From assembly GCA_018292915.2 (NCBI GenBank), contig JACVVK020000039.1, positions 732,001 to 796,000 of the forward strand: DNA of 64,000 nt. Direction: 5' to 3'. Under the pieces are notes generated by a model. That model saw only the letters and a program-made list of their open reading frames with translations, did not search any database and had not been told where the DNA came from. This document shows positions 59,901-64,000 of this stretch, piece by piece. This DNA is from Batillaria attramentaria (lineage: Eukaryota; Mollusca; Gastropoda; Batillariidae). The first letter of the stretch is position 1; every line of letters begins with the position of its first letter. Made by a program: the position numbers and the translations under genes.

Positions 59901-62152
59901 TCATCATCATCATATCCATATCTGTGTGTTGTAGTGTCGGATGCTGATTGAATACTGTGAAGGACTGGTTAGAGACACCAAGGATCCGCTTGTTATACAA
60001 CCAGCAGCGTTGGAACTCGCCACCATCCGTAAAAAGCAAGGGGAGGAATTGGTAAGTATGATAATGCTTTTCTGGTTTTTTCCAGGTGGGTGGGTGGGTG
60101 TGTTGTGGTTTAAATGTCCTATTCCACCACAAAATGGTGAAGTCAAAGATGGCGCAACGAGAAAAAAGCCAGCACAACTATTTTGGCTTCTAGCCAGGAT
60201 TCAGACTCACGACCCAAGCATTGAAAGTCCACTGCTCTCCCGCTCGACTGTCCCAGCTCCCTATATTTTCAGGTAAAGGGGGTCATATTGCAGAATTTCT
60301 CCTGAGCATTTGTGGCAGATTTCCCTGCAGAGTAGTTCTTTTTACATTCTGTTTACTGGAGGGTGGGTGGGTGTTTGGAGTTTAACGTCCTTTCCCATCA
60401 CATAGGGTGATATCAAAGACGGGGCAACGATGAAAAAGCCAGCACAAATATTTGGCCCCAGCCGGGATCGAACTCAAGACCCGAGCATTAGATGTCCAAC
60501 GCTCTACCATGTGACCACCCCGGCTCCCGTGTTTACTGGAAGTACATGTACTTCGATTTGATTCTAAGTATGAACCATTAGGTGTATAAAATGTCATTTA
60601 TTTATTGAATTTGCTTTGAGTGGAGTTTGAAATAAGTCCGAGTAATGTTACTGTTACTTTTTTTTCTTGTTATCCAGTATCCATGTCAGACTTTAATTTC
60701 ACTGCAGTGAACTTTCACTTCTCAACAGGGAATGAACATCCTGTCAGCATACAATGGAATCCACGGAATCAGCAGCATCAAGGATATGGTAAGGATCATC
60801 CTATCTGACTCTGCTTTTTAGTTGTTATACATTGAGCTATCAACATGATAATGTTAGCACAAGAGCACATTACTGGGAGCAGTGAGCGGCCATCTTAGCC
60901 TCTGTCCATACACGCGTAGCTGCTGACACCAATCATAATGTGTTTGATCTTTGCAAAATAAAAAACAAAGCCAAAAACAAAACAACAACATACACAAAGA
61001 AAACCTCAAAACCGAAGTGAACTAGCAAAACAAAAACACCCTAAACAAACCCATCCACATCAGTTCAGCTTTTGACGAGCTGTCTTTTACAAAATGCTTA
61101 AGTTGTTTCGTCTGATTTTACCCTGGTTATTACTGGTATTTTTATGTAATTTATTAACTCTGGAGCTGCTGCAGCTGGAGGCATGAGGCGAGAGAGAGAG
61201 AGAGAGATTTTATAAGCCAACACTCCTTGTGTAATCTCATGTGTTTATTCGTTTACTTGTTGAGTGAAGCAGAAGACAAATGTTCTGTTATGGACAATAA
61301 AGTTACGTGTATCTGTATCTTGTCTATTAGACACACACAAAAAAAGGGTTGGGGGGTGGGGGGGGGGCGGGTGGGGGGGGCGGAGAGGGGCGGGTCTAGG
61401 CAACATATTTGTGCCTGTTTGATTGATCTTTCAACATTCTTCTCTTCTGCTGTGTGTGTGCTTCAGTCAGCAGCTGACTTGTGTAGCAAGATAGAGAAGG
61501 GTGACGAGGTCTTGCAAGTCAATGGCCAGACGGTGGTAAGTTTCTACCTGCTGCACTTCATCATAAACCCATCCCCCCACCCCCCACCCCCAACAACAAC
61601 AAGAAGTCAATGGCCAGACGGTGGTAAGTTTCTACCTGCTGCACTTCATCATAAACCCATCCCCCCACCCCCCACCCCCAACAACAACAAGAAAAATAAT
61701 ATTTGTAGTATGAATATGGCACCACTGTGAAATCATTACATTTTACTTTGTTACGGCCGAAGTTGTTACCTGACATTTAAAAAATAAAGAAAAAAAGGGC
61801 TGGTTGGTTTTGTGTTTTTTCACTACCATCTACATCTCTGTATTGTAATTGCTACAAGCTAACTACAATTTTGTCCGCAGCTGGGTTGGCAGTTGAAGCA
61901 GCTGGTCAAAATTCTGAAAGACAAACCAAAAGAGGTCAGCCTGCTGCTGAAGAAACGGCCACGCCACATCAATCCACTTGGCACGATGCCAAACCATAAG
62001 CGTTTGGCAGCAAAGCACGCCCAACAGGCAGCCACACTTCCCAAGTCTTTGAAGAAACGCCGCTCGCGGGAAGGGGATGTGAAACAAACGCGTCCTTCAC
62101 TGCAGGAATTTGTGTCATCTTCAGTACCTGTGGACGACATCTATGTCACCAA
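53822..62152 (+). CDS. CNKSR2: Connector enhancer of kinase suppressor of Ras (CNK), N-terminal part
   Basis: Eight exons: 53822-53894, 56114-56277, 56565-56788, 58648-58777, 59935-60051, 60729-60788, 61467-61535 and 61881-62152. All are GT-AG, in phase, 369 aa so far; the gene continues beyond the window. CNK is a scaffold linking Ras, Raf and Rho-family signalling at membranes. SAM domain at about 12-77 (ENWTPQGVADWLQG, INKLGHQELVLEAVDLL); CRIC region about 80-180 (TENLQSLALQLGCKARNLV, VADLLTTLKTLVFWLDR); PDZ about 220-306 (LGMNILSAYNGIHGISSIK, KIEKGDEVLQVNGQTVV, VSLLLKKRP). A basic linker follows, ending DDIYVTK, like the DLYIPPPP region of vertebrate CNKSR2. The PH domain is not reached. 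Start: ATG at 53822 (A at -3, G at +4) preferred over in-frame ATG at 53816. Invertebrates usually have one CNK, so the symbol marks the closest relative. Confidence 0.93.
54268..54352. repeat. (GT)n/(CGCA)n/(CA)n microsatellite, left half
   Basis: CA tract directly abutting the left end of a hAT-like element; the tract resumes at 55976. Confidence 0.95.
54353..55975. mobile_element. Non-autonomous hAT-like element inserted in (CA)n
   Basis: The left end reads GGATTATGAAAAGACTCGTC and the right end, inverted, reads AGGGGTTATGAAAGCTGAAA. Both then carry GGACTAGT/GGGCTAGT-rich subterminal repeats. Inside, a block with CCGGACTAAACTCAG.GATTTGA is duplicated (about 54958-55040 and 55146-55225) around a (GT)n at 55037-55091. 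No transposase seen. Confidence 0.65.
55976..56039. repeat. (CA)n microsatellite, right half
   Basis: Directly abuts the right end of the hAT-like element. Confidence 0.95.
56903..56970. repeat. (GT)n microsatellite
   Basis: Abuts the left end of the long-TIR element. Confidence 0.95.
56971..58188. mobile_element. Long-TIR (fold-back type) element in CNK intron 3
   Basis: About 351-bp terminal inverted repeats (56971-57321 and 57837-58188) that are highly similar, ends CACAGTGGCGATA. The 515-bp centre has no transposase. It is flanked by (GT)n on both sides, so the target duplication cannot be delimited. The arms hold a PuF-like gene-free sequence with a conserved AACGGCCGTTGC block. Confidence 0.9.
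58189..58647. other. CNK intron 3, right part
   Basis: Nothing recognised apart from a T-rich run near 58450-58480 and the acceptor of exon 4. Confidence 0.5.
59268..59326 (-). mobile_element. SINE family B fragment (host of nested insertion)
   Basis: CTAGTACTCCGGCTTCC followed by GGAAATGTTCAGCCAACAA matches the 3' part of SINE B in reading direction, interrupted by the SINE A copy that follows. Confidence 0.65.
59327..59502 (-). mobile_element. SINE family A with 14-bp target duplication
   Basis: Full copy with box A and box B on the minus strand, flanked by perfect direct repeats TGTTCAGCCAACAA (59313-59326 and 59503-59516). This shows LINE-type retrotransposition, into an older SINE B fragment. 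Confidence 0.93.
59519..59542. repeat. (GAT)n trinucleotide tract
   Basis: Eight GAT units just after the nested SINE, followed by a GGA-rich run. Confidence 0.9.
60085..60262 (-). mobile_element. SINE family A
   Basis: GGTGGGTGGGTGTG...TTTAAATGTCCTATTCCACC start and CCAGCACAACTATTTTGGC core on plus. It begins 34 bases after the CNK exon 5 donor. Confidence 0.8.
60361..60529 (-). mobile_element. SINE family A with 11-bp target duplication
   Basis: Full copy flanked by TGTTTACTGGA (60350-60360 and 60530-60540). Box B reads GATCGAACTC on plus. Confidence 0.93.
61516..61691 (+). repeat. 88-bp tandem duplication across the PDZ exon donor
   Basis: 61516-61603 is repeated at 61604-61691. The unit contains the last 20 bases of CNK exon 7, its donor GTG|gtaagt and 68 bases of intron. 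Confidence 0.95.
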
Positions 62153-63135
62153 GTGAGTGTCTGTGTGTGTGTCTTGTGTAATGAAGGCAATGTGTGTGTG
62201 TGTTATGTGTGTTTTTGTGTGGTTGTATGTGAGTGCTGGTGTAATGAAGGCAATGTGTGTGTGTGTTGTGTGTGTTTTTGTGTGGTTGTACGTGAGTGCT
62301 TGTGTAATGAACGCTATGTGTGTGTGTGTGTTTTTGTGTGGTTGTATGCGAGTGCTGGTGTAATGAAGGCAATGTGTGTGTGTTGTGTGTGTTTATGTGT
62401 GGTTGTATGTGAGTGCTTGTGTAATGAATGCTATGTGTGTGTGTGTTGTGTGTGTTATGTGTGGTTGTATGTGAGTGCTTGTGTAATGAACGCTATGTGT
62501 GTGTGTGTGTTGTGTGTGTTTATGTGTGGTTGTATGTGAGTGCTTGTGTAATGAATGCTATGTGTGTGTGTGTTGTGTGTGTTTATGTGTGGTTGTGTGT
62601 GAGTGCTTGTGTAATGAACGCTATGTGTGTGTGTGTTGTGTGTGTTTATGTGTGGTTGTATGTGAGTGCTTGTGTAATGAATGCTATGTGTGTGTGTGTG
62701 TGTGTGTTTATGTGTGGTTGTATGTGAGTGCTTGTGTAATGAACGCTATGTGTGTGTGTGTTGTGTGTGTTTTTGTGTGGTTGTACGTGAGTGCTTGTGT
62801 AATGAACGCTATGTGTGTGTGTGTTGTGTGTGTTTTTGTGTGGTTGTACGTGAGTGCTTGTGTAATGAATGCTATGTGTGTGTGTGTTGTGTGTGTTTAT
62901 GTGTGGTTGTATGTGAGTGCTTGTGTAATGAATGCTATGTGTGTGTGTGTTGTGTGTGTTTATGTGTGGTTGTATGTGAGTGCTTGTGTAATGAACGCTA
63001 TGTGTGTGTGTTGTGTGTGCTTTTGTGTGGTTGTACGTGAGTGCTTGTGTAATGAACGCTATGTGTGTGTGTGTTGTGTGTGTTTTTGTGTGGTTGTACG
63101 TGAGTGCTTGTGTAATGAATGCTATGTGTGTGTCC
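62153..63135 (+). repeat. 60-64-bp minisatellite starting at the CNK exon 8 donor
   Basis: About 15-16 units of the type GTGAGTGCTTGTGTAATGAA + GCTATGTGTGTGTG + TTGTGTGTGTTTATGTGTGG + TTGTAT. The array starts exactly at the donor gtgagt of exon 8. Open frames on both strands through it are by-products of the repeat. Confidence 0.93.
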
Positions 63136-63240
63136 ATTTTCTCTCGAGCTGTCAGACATCAGAGAAACCAAATTTAGCTTAAGGGTAATAGACAGTGATA
63201 CATGTATATGATCATTGTTGTAATCATAATTCTCTTTTAG

Positions 63241-63313
63241 TAAACCTCAACCTGTGACAATACCTGTCAGAAAGGTTGAACGAAGCAAAATATTATGTCG
63301 TTGGTGTTTTTGA
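63241..63313 (+). CDS. Possible ninth CNK exon or alternative terminal exon
   Basis: After a CTCTTTTAG acceptor, the frame required by exon 8 reads NKPQPVTIPVRKVERSK and reaches TGA at 63311-63313. It could be a short internal exon ending at AAAG|gttgaa (63274, weak donor) or an alternative 3' end without the PH domain. Phase agreement and acceptor support it; nothing else does. Confidence 0.4.
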
Positions 63314-64000
63314 ATTTCGCTACTGACTGTTGAAAGTGTTGCTCCTGGTAACTTGTTCTGGATGGATTTCTAGTTATTCAAACCAGCCTTTCAAAAGACA
63401 GAACTTTGACAAACTCGGAGCCTGTGTTATCAGCATTGGCTGCTTTCCTCCTTTGGCCGGTTGTGTCAATAGGGAAAGAGGAAAACTTTGCATCAATTCA
63501 GTCCTTGCTGTTTGGGAAGTTAAATTAGCACAGTTTCAAGATTCAGAATAAGCTTGAGGGTGTAACCTGTGAGTGAACAAACAAAACTTGTAAAAGTGTA
63601 AAAGTTACTGTAATATGTGTGCACAGCTCTGCAGGGGAGACTTGGGAGGGATTAGAGAGAGATGGAGGGGGGGGGGGAGGGGTCATGTCTCCAAACATAA
63701 AAGCTTGGCAGATGTGGACATTTTTACAACATTTACTGCATGATAGTGATTTAAGTATGCATATTGCTTATTATGATATATATCTGTCATCTGATCAGGT
63801 TTCAGTTTGTTTTGGGTTTTTTTTTTGGGGGGGTGGGGGGTGGGGGGGGGTGAAAATGCATTAGGGTTACAGTAAATAGATTAGTGTCAATCAGGAAACC
63901 AGGCTTAAGCATATTTTGTGTATAATAATTAATTATATATTATTATATCTATTGTATATAATTCATCGTTCATGTGATTGGGAATTTTCAGAGAAAGAAA
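63314..64000. other. Window end, CNK intron or 3' flank
   Basis: No exon recognised. It holds G runs (63667-63680, 63827-63850) and AT-rich DNA at the end. Confidence 0.5.

Noticed and set aside
62499..63182. 227-codon open frame (Cys/Val-rich) and a 163-codon frame on the other strand
   Set aside because: Both are readings of the 60-64-bp minisatellite in a CNK intron; repetitive, with no independent coding signal.

Overview
The window is nuclear DNA of an animal, most likely a marine mollusc and probably a gastropod. Genes are split by GT-AG introns, many of them kilobases long. Dinucleotide (CA/GT)n and (CT/GA)n tracts are very dense, and there are several tRNA-derived SINE families and TIR elements. 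Encoded proteins resemble metazoan orthologues but no vertebrate sequence exactly. The species call is inference; the splice structure and protein families are read directly.

Layout: (1) 1-6590 holds RPL10A (ribosomal protein uL1), 5 coding exons on + with a 5' TOP-like start. Intron 2 carries a hAT-like MITE. Intron 3 carries a complete 3.1-kb DNA transposon with TTAA target duplications, 42-bp TIRs and an uninterrupted 675-aa Mutator/Kolobok-type transposase. Introns 3 and 4 each carry a box C/D snoRNA with a perfect 8-bp terminal stem; both match the same 18S rRNA segment and resemble SNORD45. (2) 6591-8850 is repeat-rich intergenic DNA. (3) 8851-11505 holds an unclassified ankyrin-repeat gene on -, 7 exons, 263 aa. 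(4) 11506-11904 is a 399-bp interval between two head-to-head start codons, probably a bidirectional promoter. (5) 11905-52401 holds TMTC1 on +, 18 exons over 38 kb. It encodes an ER transmembrane O-mannosyltransferase of about 906 aa with C-terminal TPRs. Its first exon reads as TMTC1 only if two single extra bases are allowed for. Its introns hold most of the microsatellites, SINEs, MITEs, a pentanucleotide repeat twice, a 28/19-bp minisatellite and an array of nuclear-receptor-like DR0 motifs. (6) 53822 to beyond the window end holds CNK/CNKSR2-like on +, with exons for SAM, CRIC and PDZ domains. The PH domain and 3' end lie outside.

The genes are not an operon-like system. RPL10A and its snoRNAs are ribosome components or modifiers, TMTC1 acts on cadherins in the ER, and CNK scaffolds Ras/Raf signalling. 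The most unusual material lies between and inside them: the intact TTAA transposon, the paired snoRNAs, the DR0 array, a minisatellite that begins at a CNK splice donor and carries donor-like motifs, an 88-bp duplication that copies a splice donor, and transposons sitting inside microsatellites.
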